A stretch of 64,000 nt of DNA from Muribaculaceae bacterium (GCA_017557425.1 JAFYYU010000007.1:77450-141449), one strand, 5' to 3'. Shown: positions 35,843 through 43,734, numbered from the stretch's first letter. Made by a program: numbers and translations. Notes: a model not told the origin generated them from the letters alone.

Positions 35843-36665
35843 TGAGGTTGAAAGATTCAAGATCGGCAGGGACAAGGATGTTGCCCTTGAAGTACTGGGC
35901 GGCCTCAGCGGTAAAGGCGGCTGCCCTAGTGTCGAGGTGAGTGTCCTCGGTGTGATAGAGCACGAGGTTCTTGACATTCAGCTCCTGAGCGAGCATGCCG
36001 GCGTCAAGGGCTGTGCTGTGGTTCTTCTCATAAGGGTTGAACACGAAGCGGTCCTTGTACAGGCAGAAGGCCTCGCACATCAGCCAGTCGCAACCGCGGG
36101 CATAGGGCTCGCTGTGCATACTGTAAGGCTCATCGCCCAGGCACACCAGACGCTGCCCGTCGGGCAAAACGGCCTGGAAACCATATTGCTTGAAATTGGT
36201 CGAGCCGATGTCAAAAAAGGTGACCTTCATGTCGTCAATCTCGACTTCTTCCCCGTCACGCACCTCGCGCAGGATAACGGATGAGCCGAGCGAACTCAAT
36301 ATTTTGGCGGGAATCATCAGTCTGGCCATCTTCTCCAGCGCATGACGCACCTCGTCGTTGCAGTAGATGATGAACGGCCCCTTGTGTTTCCCCTTGAAAA
36401 TCAGCGGGGAAATCTTGCGGATCATCCAGATGGCACCCATAATATGGTCGGTGTGGCAATGGGTGACAAACATGTGGCGAATCTTCTCAAACGGGATTCT
36501 AGCCTTCAGGAGCTGAACCAGGATACCATTGCCGCCACCACCATCGACCAGCATCCCGCCACGCGGTGAGCGCAGGTAGAAACAGGTGTTGTAGCAGTTG
36601 ACACACATGGCATTGCCCGTGCCCAACATGGTGATGCTTGATGTGGTGTTTCCTGGCGCAATCAT
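35832..36665 (-). CDS. Metallo-beta-lactamase-fold hydrolase, RNase Z/phosphodiesterase-like
   Basis: A 277-residue cytoplasmic protein without signal peptide. It starts with the RNase Z-like ITMLGTGNAM, then the metal motif THCHTDH at residues 68-74, and later ligand candidates in CLGDEPYS and YHTEDTH. The shape fits the broad RNase Z/cyclic-phosphodiesterase branch of the MBL superfamily, but the exosite typical of tRNase Z is not evident, so tRNA processing is not claimed. Its ATG overlaps the histidine kinase stop (ATGA), indicating translational coupling, and the Ig-like lipoprotein follows 9 bp later. Confidence 0.85.
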   Translation of the reverse strand: MIAPGNTTSSITMLGTGNAMCVNCYNTCFYLRSPRGGMLVDGGGGNGILVQLLKARIPFEKIRHMFVTHCHTDHIMGAIWMIRKISPLIFKGKHKGPFIIYCNDEVRHALEKMARLMIPAKILSSLGSSVILREVRDGEEVEIDDMKVTFFDIGSTNFKQYGFQAVLPDGQRLVCLGDEPYSMHSEPYARGCDWLMCEAFCLYKDRFVFNPYEKNHSTALDAGMLAQELNVKNLVLYHTEDTHLDTRAAAFTAEAAQYFKGNILVPADLESFNLTKD

Positions 36666-37912
36666 GGTTCCGACTTGATTTTAGGGAGTTCGATGCCGAA
36701 TGTGGTGCCCTTGCCCACCTCGGATTCCTTGATATAGATCTGTCCGTTGTGGTATTCCTCGATAATGCGCTTAACGAGGGTCAATCCCAAGCCCCAGCCA
36801 CGCTTCTTGGTGGTAAAACCGGGGTTAAAGACGTTCTTGAAGTTCTTGCGGGGAATGCCCTTGCCGGTGTCCTTGACCAGGATGACGGCATTGTTGGGGC
36901 TGTCCTCGACGGTGATGTCCAGACGGCCCTCGCCGTCCATGGCATCGACAGCGTTCTTGGTCAGATTCTCCATCACCCAGGCGAACAGGGTCTGGCTCAG
37001 CATCACGCCATTGTTGGTCTCGTCGTTGGTGTGAATATAAAGGCTCACACGCTTGGGAATGCGGGCACGCATATACTCCAAGCTGCTGGTCACGGCCTCG
37101 TTGATGGGAACGAGCTCCTTGTCGGGCATGGAGCCGATTTTGGAGAAACGGTCGGCAATGGTAGAGAGGCGCTTCACGTCCTTGTCCATGTCGCTGACGA
37201 TGCTCTTGTCCACACCCATCGATTCGAGCAACTGCATCCACGCCATCAGCGACGAGATGGGCGTACCCAACTGGTGCGCGGTCTCTTTGGACAGACCCAC
37301 CCACACCTTGTTCTGCTCGGCGCGCTTGATGCTCATCAACGCAAAATAGGCGATGGCAAAGAACAGAATCAGCACCGCCAACTGGATGTAGGGGAAATAG
37401 GCCAGACGGCGCAGCAATGTCGAGTCCTCATAAAAGAGGTATTGTGTTGTATTCTCGTCAATCTTGATATCGATCTTATTCTCGCTGTTCTTCAGGTGGT
37501 GCAGTTTCTTATTGAGGTATTCCAGATTGATTGGCGATATTTCAAACGCCAAGCTGTCCTCGGGTTCTGGCAGGCGGAAATTGCGGTGCAGCAGGATGTT
37601 ATCCTTGTCATCAACGAGCAGTACAGGGATGTTGTGGTTCGCCTCGATGATACGAAGCAGGAAATCCACATCGGCCACACTGCCACCCACGGGGTTACCT
37701 TCGGCATCCACCTCACCGCTATCGTTGCCCATTGTCGCCAACTCCTGAGTCGCATCAGCCCAAATCTCCATACGCTCACGCTCCTGCTCAGCGAGGTCCT
37801 TCACCAGGTTGTTGGAGATGTACAGGAACAGCGCTACCAGCACCAGCGAGATGGCGAGGAACACCACCTTCCAGATACGGCGTGAGTCATATATGTTGCG
37901 CAGATTTGCCAT
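36662..37912 (-). CDS. Orphan membrane sensor histidine kinase
   Basis: 416 residues from MANLRNIYDS. One membrane helix at ~15-36, a periplasmic sensor region (~37-170), a second helix at ~171-195, then DHp with the phosphoacceptor His213 in ETAHQLGTPISSL, and a HATPase domain with NLTKNAVDAM, DTGKGIP and a GWGLGLTLVKR ATP lid. Start choice: a canonical promoter (37942-37973) lies just upstream, and the longer frame would run back into the HAD gene. No response regulator is adjacent, so its partner is elsewhere. First gene of an operon with the MBL hydrolase and Ig-like lipoprotein. Confidence 0.93.
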   Translation of the reverse strand: MANLRNIYDSRRIWKVVFLAISLVLVALFLYISNNLVKDLAEQERERMEIWADATQELATMGNDSGEVDAEGNPVGGSVADVDFLLRIIEANHNIPVLLVDDKDNILLHRNFRLPEPEDSLAFEISPINLEYLNKKLHHLKNSENKIDIKIDENTTQYLFYEDSTLLRRLAYFPYIQLAVLILFFAIAYFALMSIKRAEQNKVWVGLSKETAHQLGTPISSLMAWMQLLESMGVDKSIVSDMDKDVKRLSTIADRFSKIGSMPDKELVPINEAVTSSLEYMRARIPKRVSLYIHTNDETNNGVMLSQTLFAWVMENLTKNAVDAMDGEGRLDITVEDSPNNAVILVKDTGKGIPRKNFKNVFNPGFTTKKRGWGLGLTLVKRIIEEYHNGQIYIKESEVGKGTTFGIELPKIKSEP

Positions 37913-37941
37913 GCGGTAGGTCACTTGATTGTAACGGAGGG

Positions 37942-37973
37942 CAAAGTTATAGAATTCCTGTGAATTGGGCAAA
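37942..37973 (-). promoter_or_regulatory. Canonical promoter of the histidine kinase operon
   Basis: On the reverse strand TTTG (37973-37970) is followed, after exactly 20 bp, by TAACTTTG (37949-37942). It sits between the HAD stop at 37977 and the kinase ATG at 37912. Confidence 0.75.
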
Positions 37974-37976
37974 TAT

Positions 37977-38834
37977 TTAGGATTGAATGAGGTCGGCCTC
38001 GATCCATCGGGCGACACTGTCGGCGGTGTTGGGACCAATGACTTCGCTGGCGGCTGCTTTGACCTCAGGAAAGGCGTTACCAACGGCGACGCTGTGATCG
38101 GCAGCCTGCATCATGGCGATGTCGTTGCGGTTGTCGCCGAAGACCACGACACGCCCGGCGCCAACTTCTTGAGCCAACTTGCGGATGGCTGCGGCCTTGC
38201 TCGTTCCTGCAGTGAAAATCTCCAGATAGCCCTCGCTCTCGTCAAAGATGTCGTGATAGACCATCACCGAGCAAGTAGGAACCGTGGCCTTGAGGTCATT
38301 AGCGATGTCCTTGAGCACGGCATACTTGTTCAGTGAGAAGATGAGCAACGCCTCATCGTCGCTGTGAAGATAATCACAATCATCAAGGATAAACTTCTTC
38401 AAGGGCAGGTGACGGCGCTCGGCCACAAAACGCTCCTCCTGAGGCGAAATCGGGCCGTAGTGATGGGCATGCAACATAGAGCCGTGGCGACGGTAGATAA
38501 AGGGGTGGGCGCCATGGCGGCCAAACACATCGGCGACGGCATTGACCGTCGTGTCATCGATACCTCGTGTGTGCTCATAAGTACCTGTCACGGGGTTCCA
38601 CATCGCCGAGCCGCCGATGACGATGAACGGCAGACGCGCGTGAACCTCCTGCATCAGCGGCACCACGGTGGCGGGCGTACGTGCCGTGGCAACAGTAAAG
38701 AGGCCGCCCAGTTCTCCGATGATGCGGTTGAGCGTGGCAACGGTCACGGCCGACAGTTGCGAGTCCTCACCCAGCAACGTCCCGTCCAAATCACTTACAT
38801 ATAGCGTTTTAACCTGATTATCGGTTGTTATCAT
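37977..38834 (-). CDS. Cof-type HAD-superfamily hydrolase (phosphatase)
   Basis: 285 residues. HAD motif I is DLDGTLLGED near residue 14 (nucleophile Asp), motif II TVATARTPAT, and motif IV VVFGDNRNDIAMMQAAD with VGNAFPEVKAAA. The large insert between motifs II and III is a type IIB cap, as in Cof/YbiV sugar-phosphate phosphatases. Substrates of this group are mostly sugar phosphates or pyridoxal phosphate. It has its own -7 box (TACTTTTG, 38839-38846) with minimal leader, and ends 4 bp before the -33 of the histidine kinase promoter. Confidence 0.93.
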   Translation of the reverse strand: MITTDNQVKTLYVSDLDGTLLGEDSQLSAVTVATLNRIIGELGGLFTVATARTPATVVPLMQEVHARLPFIVIGGSAMWNPVTGTYEHTRGIDDTTVNAVADVFGRHGAHPFIYRRHGSMLHAHHYGPISPQEERFVAERRHLPLKKFILDDCDYLHSDDEALLIFSLNKYAVLKDIANDLKATVPTCSVMVYHDIFDESEGYLEIFTAGTSKAAAIRKLAQEVGAGRVVVFGDNRNDIAMMQAADHSVAVGNAFPEVKAAASEVIGPNTADSVARWIEADLIQS

Positions 38835-38838
38835 GGTG

Positions 38839-38846
38839 CAAAAGTA
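38839..38846 (-). promoter_or_regulatory. Candidate -7 box for the HAD gene, very close to the start codon
   Basis: The reverse strand reads TACTTTTG, exact to TAnnTTTG, with only 4 bp between the box and the ATG at 38834. CTTG 23 bp upstream may be the -33. The transcript would be leaderless or nearly so. Confidence 0.5.
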
Positions 38847-38930
38847 GCTCTTTTTGCCCTAATAGGAACCAAGAATGGCTATCATTTCATTTTTTGGATG
38901 ATTTCTGCAAGCAATTCAAATAATAATGCT

Positions 38931-38938
38931 TACATTTG
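38931..38938 (+). promoter_or_regulatory. Candidate -7 box for the superoxide dismutase gene
   Basis: TACATTTG, exact to TAnnTTTG, 36 bp before the ATG at 38975. No TTTG at the expected -33 distance. Confidence 0.5.
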
Positions 38939-38974
38939 CCAAAAAAGTAATAACCCGTTAATAGATTTGGAATT

Positions 38975-39583
38975 ATGAAGAAGACGATGCCTGTAGATGG
39001 AAAATTTGAGTTGATGACCTTGCCTTATGCTCCCGAGGCCTTGGAGCCTGTAATCAGTGCCAACACATTGGGATTTCACCACGGCAAGCACCTGCTCACC
39101 TATGTGAACAACCTGAATGCCGCGCTTCCTGGCAGCGGTCTGGAAGACAAAGCCCTCGAGGAAGTGGTGCTCAATGCCCAGGGCGGTATGCTCAACAATG
39201 CGGGGCAGATCCTGAACCACAACCTGTATTTCGGACAATTCAGGGCTCCGATAGCCGACAATGCGCCCACGGGCCGACTTGCCGAGGCCATTGAGGCCGC
39301 CTTCGGTTCGTTTGAGGCATTTAAGGAGTCGTTTGCCAAAGCCGGTGCAACGCTGTTCGGCTCAGGCTGGGCATGGCTCAGTGCCGATGACGAGGGTAAA
39401 CTGGTCATCACCCAGGAGCCCAATGCCGCCAACCCCATCCAGCGCGGACTGCGCCCGTTGATGACGATGGATGTGTGGGAGCATGCCTACTACCTCGACT
39501 ACCAGAATCGCCGTCCCGACCACTTGGCCGCCCTATGGCAGATCATTGATTGGGACGTTGTGGCTGCGCGCTACGAAGAGTAA
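38975..39583 (+). CDS. sodB: Superoxide dismutase, Fe/Mn family (Fe-type or cambialistic)
   Basis: 202 residues; dismutates superoxide in the cytoplasm. The metal ligands are all present: His35 (GFHHGKHLLTYV), His82 (NHNLYF), Asp166 and His170 (MDVWEHAYY). The active-site Gln in NNAGQILNH is at the N-terminal position characteristic of Fe-type enzymes, and GSGWAWL also fits. A slightly extended N-terminus (MKKTMPVDGK) precedes the usual FELMTLPYAPEAL. A gene for a secreted protein follows only 9 bp downstream on the same strand and may be co-transcribed. Confidence 0.96.
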   Translation: MKKTMPVDGKFELMTLPYAPEALEPVISANTLGFHHGKHLLTYVNNLNAALPGSGLEDKALEEVVLNAQGGMLNNAGQILNHNLYFGQFRAPIADNAPTGRLAEAIEAAFGSFEAFKESFAKAGATLFGSGWAWLSADDEGKLVITQEPNAANPIQRGLRPLMTMDVWEHAYYLDYQNRRPDHLAALWQIIDWDVVAARYEE

Positions 39584-39592
39584 AAAACTTCG

Positions 39593-40570
39593 ATGAAACG
39601 GGCATTTTTTGCGATTTTGGCGCTACTGTGCCTCGCTAGTACAGCTACTGCTGGAGACAAGGTGAACAAGGGCTGGCAACAGGCCATGCTCGCCGCCATC
39701 GACTCGTTTCCCGATAGGGGAGGCTACTACACGGGCGGTAAGCCCAACGATCTGTTTGCCAAGACCACTTGGCGAGGCTTGCACGACGCCTACCAGATGG
39801 CGCCCGGCGACGAGCGCCCGCGGTTTGACCCGATGCAGGCGCAGCCGTCGTTCTGCTCTAGCGCGACCTACTCGGTCATCATCAAGGCCCTGCTCATTTG
39901 GGACACCAAGCACAAAATCAAGCGCGAGGCATGGGTGAACATGAAACCCCGCGTGGGCATTGCTGACGCTTTCAACCCTGACGGGGTGGGGCAGGACGAC
40001 GGCGAGGGATTCTGGGGACGCGCCAATGCCAACGGCCCCGGACTGGGCGTGCTGGTGCGTGAACTGGGTGCCGGCTACAGCTTTACCGCCTATCGCGGTG
40101 CCAAAAGCGAGCGTAACAAGGAAACGCCAGACGAACGCTACCTCACCGACGATGAGTGGTGCAGTCTCGATGTGTGGCAACGTGCCGTGCCCGGCGACCT
40201 GATGAAAATCTTCTGGAACCGCAACGAGAGCCGCGGCAGCGACAGCGGTGCCATCATCGGCTGCAATGACGACAAGAGCGCCGACCAGGAAGCGGGCCAC
40301 AGCGTCATCTTCATTGGCTGCGAGGGCGATACCGTCTCCTATTGGTCATCGAACGGGCCCGGCAAGCACCCCGAACTGATGGGCTACAGCATCGGGCGCT
40401 GCCACAAGAACGACATCCAACGAGTGGTCTTTACCCGCATCACGCGTCCCGAGCGTTTCAACAACGCACGAAAAATGGCGCCCACCGATGTGAACGCCTA
40501 TTTGAGTGACCTCAACGGCCGTCGCCACAGCACCACTGCCGAGATGCTTCGCCAACTCGGCATCCAGTGA
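39593..40570 (+). CDS. Secreted protein of unknown function, possibly a cysteine amidase/peptidase
   Basis: 325 residues with a clear signal peptide (cleavage after STATA, ~20), predicted periplasmic. Cys88 in QPSFCSSATYSVI opens a hydrophobic helix, and His236 in EAGHSVIFIGCEGDTVSYWSSN opens a beta strand. That pairing is the layout of NlpC/P60- and CHAP-like papain-fold amidases, so a cell-wall or peptide amidase is plausible, but I cannot place it in a named family. It may be co-transcribed with sodB. Its last ~34 bp, encoding AEMLRQLGIQ, recur beyond the next gene (41858-41891), so a duplication or insertion happened here. Confidence 0.75.
   Translation: MKRAFFAILALLCLASTATAGDKVNKGWQQAMLAAIDSFPDRGGYYTGGKPNDLFAKTTWRGLHDAYQMAPGDERPRFDPMQAQPSFCSSATYSVIIKALLIWDTKHKIKREAWVNMKPRVGIADAFNPDGVGQDDGEGFWGRANANGPGLGVLVRELGAGYSFTAYRGAKSERNKETPDERYLTDDEWCSLDVWQRAVPGDLMKIFWNRNESRGSDSGAIIGCNDDKSADQEAGHSVIFIGCEGDTVSYWSSNGPGKHPELMGYSIGRCHKNDIQRVVFTRITRPERFNNARKMAPTDVNAYLSDLNGRRHSTTAEMLRQLGIQ
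40537..40570 (+). repeat. Direct repeat copy A at the 3' end of the secreted protein gene
   Basis: It shares almost all of its first 28 positions (two mismatches) with 41858-41885, including the same codon frame. Each copy contains a 7-bp dyad, TGCCGAG and CTCGGCA, around a 12-nt loop. Confidence 0.75.
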
Positions 40571-40588
40571 ACTGATTTCCCTACTATA

Positions 40589-40665
40589 ATCCCGAAAAAT
40601 TAACTCCTTTTTTGGAACATAATCCAAAAAAGTCAATACTTTTCGGGATTACGTTCCAAAAAAGT
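40589..40665. repeat. Overlapping inverted repeats upstream of the AAA/DUF4143 gene
   Basis: ATCCCGAAAA at the left pairs with TTTTCGGGAT at about 40641-40650. CTTTTTTGGAACATAATCC at about 40606-40624 pairs with the matching GGATTACGTTCCAAAAAAG at about 40646-40664, with one mismatch. The two pairings exclude each other, so alternative folds are possible. The right end overlaps the -33 element of the downstream promoter, so an operator role is also possible. Confidence 0.65.
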
Positions 40666-40695
40666 TGCATAATTGATTTCATATGCCTACCTTTG
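40664..40695 (+). promoter_or_regulatory. Promoter of the AAA/DUF4143 gene; decides its start
   Basis: GTTG (40664-40667), one base off TTTG, then 20 bp, then TACCTTTG (40688-40695), 18 bp before the ATG at 40714. An in-frame ATG at 40612 lies upstream of it inside the inverted repeat and is rejected. Confidence 0.65.
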
Positions 40696-40713
40696 CGTCA
40701 AAAATATGTAATT

Positions 40714-41841
40714 ATGTATTACCGGGATTTACAATCAGTCATTAAAGACAAGTGTTTCCGCCAAAAAGCCATCTTAATTATGGGAGCTCGGCAGGTAGGC
40801 AAAACAACCTTGCTCAAGCAGTTCATGCAGGAGCAGACCAACGAAGTCCTTTATCTCAATTGCGATGAAGCGATGACAGTTTCACAGTTGACCAATCGCA
40901 ACATGCGACAATTACAGCTATTAGTCGGGACTGCTAAGATCATTGTCATAGACGAGGCTCAAAAGGTTGATAACATTGGCTTAACACTCAAAATGATCGT
41001 GGACAATTTCCCAGACATTCAGGTAATTGCTACAGGATCATCCGCATTCGAGCTACGCAACAGGTTAAATGAACCATTGACTGGGCGCAAATATGAGTAT
41101 CGTTTGTTCCCTATTTCCACCAACGAGATATACAAGACAGGTAATTTTCTAGACGTGCAGCGTCTCTTGGAGTCGAGGCTCATCTATGGGTCATATCCCG
41201 ATATACTGACTCATGGCACAGAGGCTCATGAGTTATTAAACTTTCTTACAGATAGTTATCTATATAAGGACATCCTTGTTTCAGACAACTTGCGCAAACC
41301 CGAATTGCTTGACAAGCTGCTAAAGGCATTGGCATTCCAAGTAGGATCCGAGGTATCCTACAATGAGCTATCGCAGATGATTGGCAGCGACGCTAAAACC
41401 GTTGAGCGGTACATTGAACTTTTGGAAAAGTGCTTCATCATTTTCCGTCTCAATGGGCTGAGCAGGAACTTGCGCAATGAGCTGAAAAAAGCAAAAAAGA
41501 TTTATTTCTATGACAATGGTGTGCGTAATGCTGTGATACAACAATTTGCTCCACTTGAGATGCGCAACGATGTCGGAGCACTTTGGGAGAATTTCTTTAT
41601 CTCTGAGCGCATCAAGTTCAACCATTATCGGCAATATTACTGCAACATCTATTTTTGGCGCACCAAATCACAACAGGAAATCGACTATATCGAGGAGAGT
41701 AATGGAACATTTGACGTTTTTGAGATGAAATGGAATCCCAAAAACGCCAATGCTACTATTCCTTCTAGCTTCTTGAAAACCTATTCAGTCTCAAACACTG
41801 CTATCGTCACACCAGAGAATTATCTGGACTATCTTCTATAG
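40714..41841 (+). CDS. AAA_14 ATPase with C-terminal DUF4143 domain
   Basis: 375 residues from MYYRDLQSVI. Walker A GARQVGKTT at 23-31, Walker B IIVIDEAQ at ~76-83, sensor-like VIATGSSAFELRNRLNEPLTGR, then the DUF4143 region with a winged-helix-like segment (SYNELSQMIGSDAKTVERYIELLEKCFIIF) and a nuclease-like end (FFISERIKFN, QQEIDYIEE, FDVFEMKW). The QxEIDYIE...FEMKW pattern recalls PD-(D/E)xK folds. These genes are common, mobile-looking and of unknown function in Bacteroidota. It is visibly AT-richer than its neighbours and flanked by a direct repeat of the upstream gene's 3' end, which suggests acquisition. Confidence 0.92.
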   Translation: MYYRDLQSVIKDKCFRQKAILIMGARQVGKTTLLKQFMQEQTNEVLYLNCDEAMTVSQLTNRNMRQLQLLVGTAKIIVIDEAQKVDNIGLTLKMIVDNFPDIQVIATGSSAFELRNRLNEPLTGRKYEYRLFPISTNEIYKTGNFLDVQRLLESRLIYGSYPDILTHGTEAHELLNFLTDSYLYKDILVSDNLRKPELLDKLLKALAFQVGSEVSYNELSQMIGSDAKTVERYIELLEKCFIIFRLNGLSRNLRNELKKAKKIYFYDNGVRNAVIQQFAPLEMRNDVGALWENFFISERIKFNHYRQYYCNIYFWRTKSQQEIDYIEESNGTFDVFEMKWNPKNANATIPSSFLKTYSVSNTAIVTPENYLDYLL

Positions 41842-41857
41842 TCGCTATATCACCTGA

Positions 41858-41891
41858 TGCCGAGATGCTCCGCCAACTCGGCACCAGGTGA
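41858..41891 (+). pseudogene. Direct repeat copy B: remnant of the 3' end of the secreted protein gene
   Basis: It encodes AEMLRQLGTR followed by a stop in the same frame register as the true 3' end at 40537-40570 (AEMLRQLGIQ, stop). The start of the gene is missing. It marks the right edge of the segment that carries the AAA/DUF4143 gene. Confidence 0.7.
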
Positions 41892-41905
41892 AGCGGTTGT
41901 GCCGA

Positions 41906-42685
41906 TTATTCGGTCTTCAGTTCTTCGTAATTTACCTTGCCGCTGCCGACGATCTCCTGGGTGGGGTTCTTTACCTTGCCCTTGAGCGTCACGTTGCCGC
42001 TACCGGCAATATCGGTGTCAACGTCATCGGCAGTGATATTGTCGCAGTTCACATTACCGCTGCCTGCAATCTCGATATTAAACTTGTTGCATGACATGAT
42101 GCCCAGATTGATGTCGCCACTGCCGGCGATATTAGCTTTGGCATTACGGGTGACAAGATTGCCCATCTCGATGCTCCCACTGCCGGCGATTTCCATATGG
42201 ATGTCTTTGCTGTTCAAATCGACCAGCATCACCTCACCACTGCCTGCTATATCGATGTCAAGGTCATTGGCTACTTCGATTTTGTTGCTGGCGGCAAACA
42301 TGCCCGAGCCCGCAATATCAATACCCTTGATATCAGGTGAGGTAACATAGAGCTTCACGTCGCTGAATGACACCATGGGGGAGGTCTTTTTCACCGCCTT
42401 GCGGATGCGCAGCTCGCCGTCCTTGACATAGACTGTCATCTCTTTGAAGGCTTGCTCCGAGGCCTCAACGCGCACACTGTGCTCGGTACCCTGCTCATAG
42501 ATGACCTTGAAGGCATTGACTACCGACACCTTGTCAAACGACTGCACCGCCGTCACCTTGTTCATTTCAGGGACCTGGGTCGGAGTAGTGTCATAGTCAC
42601 CACCATTCAGATTAACACTCAAACACGATGACATCATCATCATTGTAACCAGAGCCATAAGGCTCAAAAAACAATACTTTTTCAT
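41906..42685 (-). CDS. Head GIN domain (DUF2807) lipoprotein
   Basis: 259 residues. Signal peptide with lipobox MSSC, lipidated Cys21. The body is a putative beta-solenoid built of repeats of ~16-22 residues, each carrying (D/E)IAGSG or a close variant; I count seven between about residues 120 and 252. This is the DUF2807 'head GIN' family, widespread in Bacteroidota and thought to be an adhesin-like or envelope stress-related autotransporter-style fold. The function is not established. It has no operon partner: the convergent gene is the acquired ATPase. Confidence 0.9.
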   Translation of the reverse strand: MKKYCFLSLMALVTMMMMSSCLSVNLNGGDYDTTPTQVPEMNKVTAVQSFDKVSVVNAFKVIYEQGTEHSVRVEASEQAFKEMTVYVKDGELRIRKAVKKTSPMVSFSDVKLYVTSPDIKGIDIAGSGMFAASNKIEVANDLDIDIAGSGEVMLVDLNSKDIHMEIAGSGSIEMGNLVTRNAKANIAGSGDINLGIMSCNKFNIEIAGSGNVNCDNITADDVDTDIAGSGNVTLKGKVKNPTQEIVGSGKVNYEELKTE

Positions 42686-42848
42686 TTTCTTCCTTATAAA
42701 TTATTGATGTTCGTTTATCCTATAGACGCAAGAGGTGCCCAAAAAGTTTCAAAAATATCGGAAAAAATCGCCTTCCACCGCAAAATCAAGCGGTTTCACT
42801 ATAAAAACACTTCAAAAAAGCGCTCATCCCAGCCGAAACAAAACGAAA

Positions 42849-42880
42849 GGTGGGTATCCCCCTTAACGGGAATACCCACC
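42849..42880 (-). terminator. Intrinsic terminator of the SusC4 operon
   Basis: GGTGGGTAT (42849-42857) pairs with ATACCCACC (42872-42880), extended by CCC/GGG. On the reverse strand a T-rich tail TTTCGTTTT follows. It lies about 50 bp after the lipoprotein stop at 42928. Confidence 0.8.
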
Positions 42881-42927
42881 CTTGCAGTACTATGTTCTAT
42901 AATGATTTAGAACTCTGTTCAGAATGA

Positions 42928-43734
42928 TTACTTAGGATAAGTAAACTCGAAGTAACCAATGTACAGGTTGCTGCCATTTACGAGCAAGTGGTTCACACCA
43001 TAGGTGTTGCCGTCCTGCTCAATGTAGCAGTAAGCACCATAGTTGGCCGTATCATAATAGCACCTGTAGCCCCAATAGTTGAGGTTCCAGTAACCCTCGG
43101 GCACGCTGATGCTGCCATCGGCGTTACGGGTGAACTCAAAGTAGGTACCATTGGCGTCGCCGTAGATCACGAAGCACGGATCCATGATGCGATAGATGTT
43201 GGTGCGCTCTGCATTGATAACAGGAACGTCAGCAGCCCAGCCGTCTTCCCAGTTATAGTCAACAAAGTGGCACATACCGGCATCAACCCAATTGTAGTCA
43301 CATTGTACCGAAACTGTAGTTGACTGGATAGCATCACCAAACTCGTTGTTCTTGGTTGCTGCATCAACAGCCGAGAGATTCAATGTACCCTTGTAAAGGC
43401 CACCAGGTTCCATGTCAGAAAATACGACAGTAGCATAAGCCAGACCCTCGCCAGGAGCAAAGGTAACCTGGTTGCTCTTCAGGCTAACGCCCTCACTGGC
43501 TTCACCCAGAGCGATATTAGCAGTATAAGCATCTTTGGTGGTTGCACGACTTACTGCCACAGGAATCTCAATCGTACCCAACTTGGTGACAGTGCTCTGC
43601 TCGGACTGAATGAACGAGATGTTAGCCTGAGTGGGCTCGTAGATAGCACCCACATTATCCTGGTCGCAGCTGGTCAGGCCAGCGGCGATGAGTGCCAATC
43701 CTAAAATATATTTACCTAATTTCATAATATTCAA
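42928..43734 (-). CDS. Accessory surface lipoprotein of SusC/SusD locus 4 (DUF1735-like N-terminal domain)
   Basis: 268 residues (Met4 is an equally good start, MKLGKYIL). Signal peptide with lipobox LTSC, lipidated Cys24, followed by DQDN. The N-terminal ~35-150 looks like the beta-sandwich found in many SusE-position lipoproteins (ANISFIQSEQSTVTKLGTIEIPVAVSR, SNQVTFAPGEGLAYATVVF). The C-terminal ~120 residues are rich in aromatic residues (WNLNYWGYRCYYDTANYGAYCY) and could be a ligand-binding domain. It lies 24 bp downstream of the SusD gene, the last gene of the operon. The exact family is a moderate call. Confidence 0.75.
   Translation of the reverse strand: MNIMKLGKYILGLALIAAGLTSCDQDNVGAIYEPTQANISFIQSEQSTVTKLGTIEIPVAVSRATTKDAYTANIALGEASEGVSLKSNQVTFAPGEGLAYATVVFSDMEPGGLYKGTLNLSAVDAATKNNEFGDAIQSTTVSVQCDYNWVDAGMCHFVDYNWEDGWAADVPVINAERTNIYRIMDPCFVIYGDANGTYFEFTRNADGSISVPEGYWNLNYWGYRCYYDTANYGAYCYIEQDGNTYGVNHLLVNGSNLYIGYFEFTYPK

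Noticed and set aside
37913..38083. Longer histidine kinase reading back into the HAD gene
   Set aside because: It would overlap the HAD gene by over 100 bp and the kinase promoter; translation from 37912 gives a normal TM-sensor-TM layout.
41937..42350. Regular DNA repeats looking like a CRISPR-type array
   Set aside because: They are in frame with the IAGSG protein repeats of the head GIN gene, the unit length varies, and there are no cas genes.
42686..42927. Plus-strand frame 42704-42910 (68 codons)
   Set aside because: Lys-rich low-complexity translation, no promoter, and it covers the terminator of the leftward operon.
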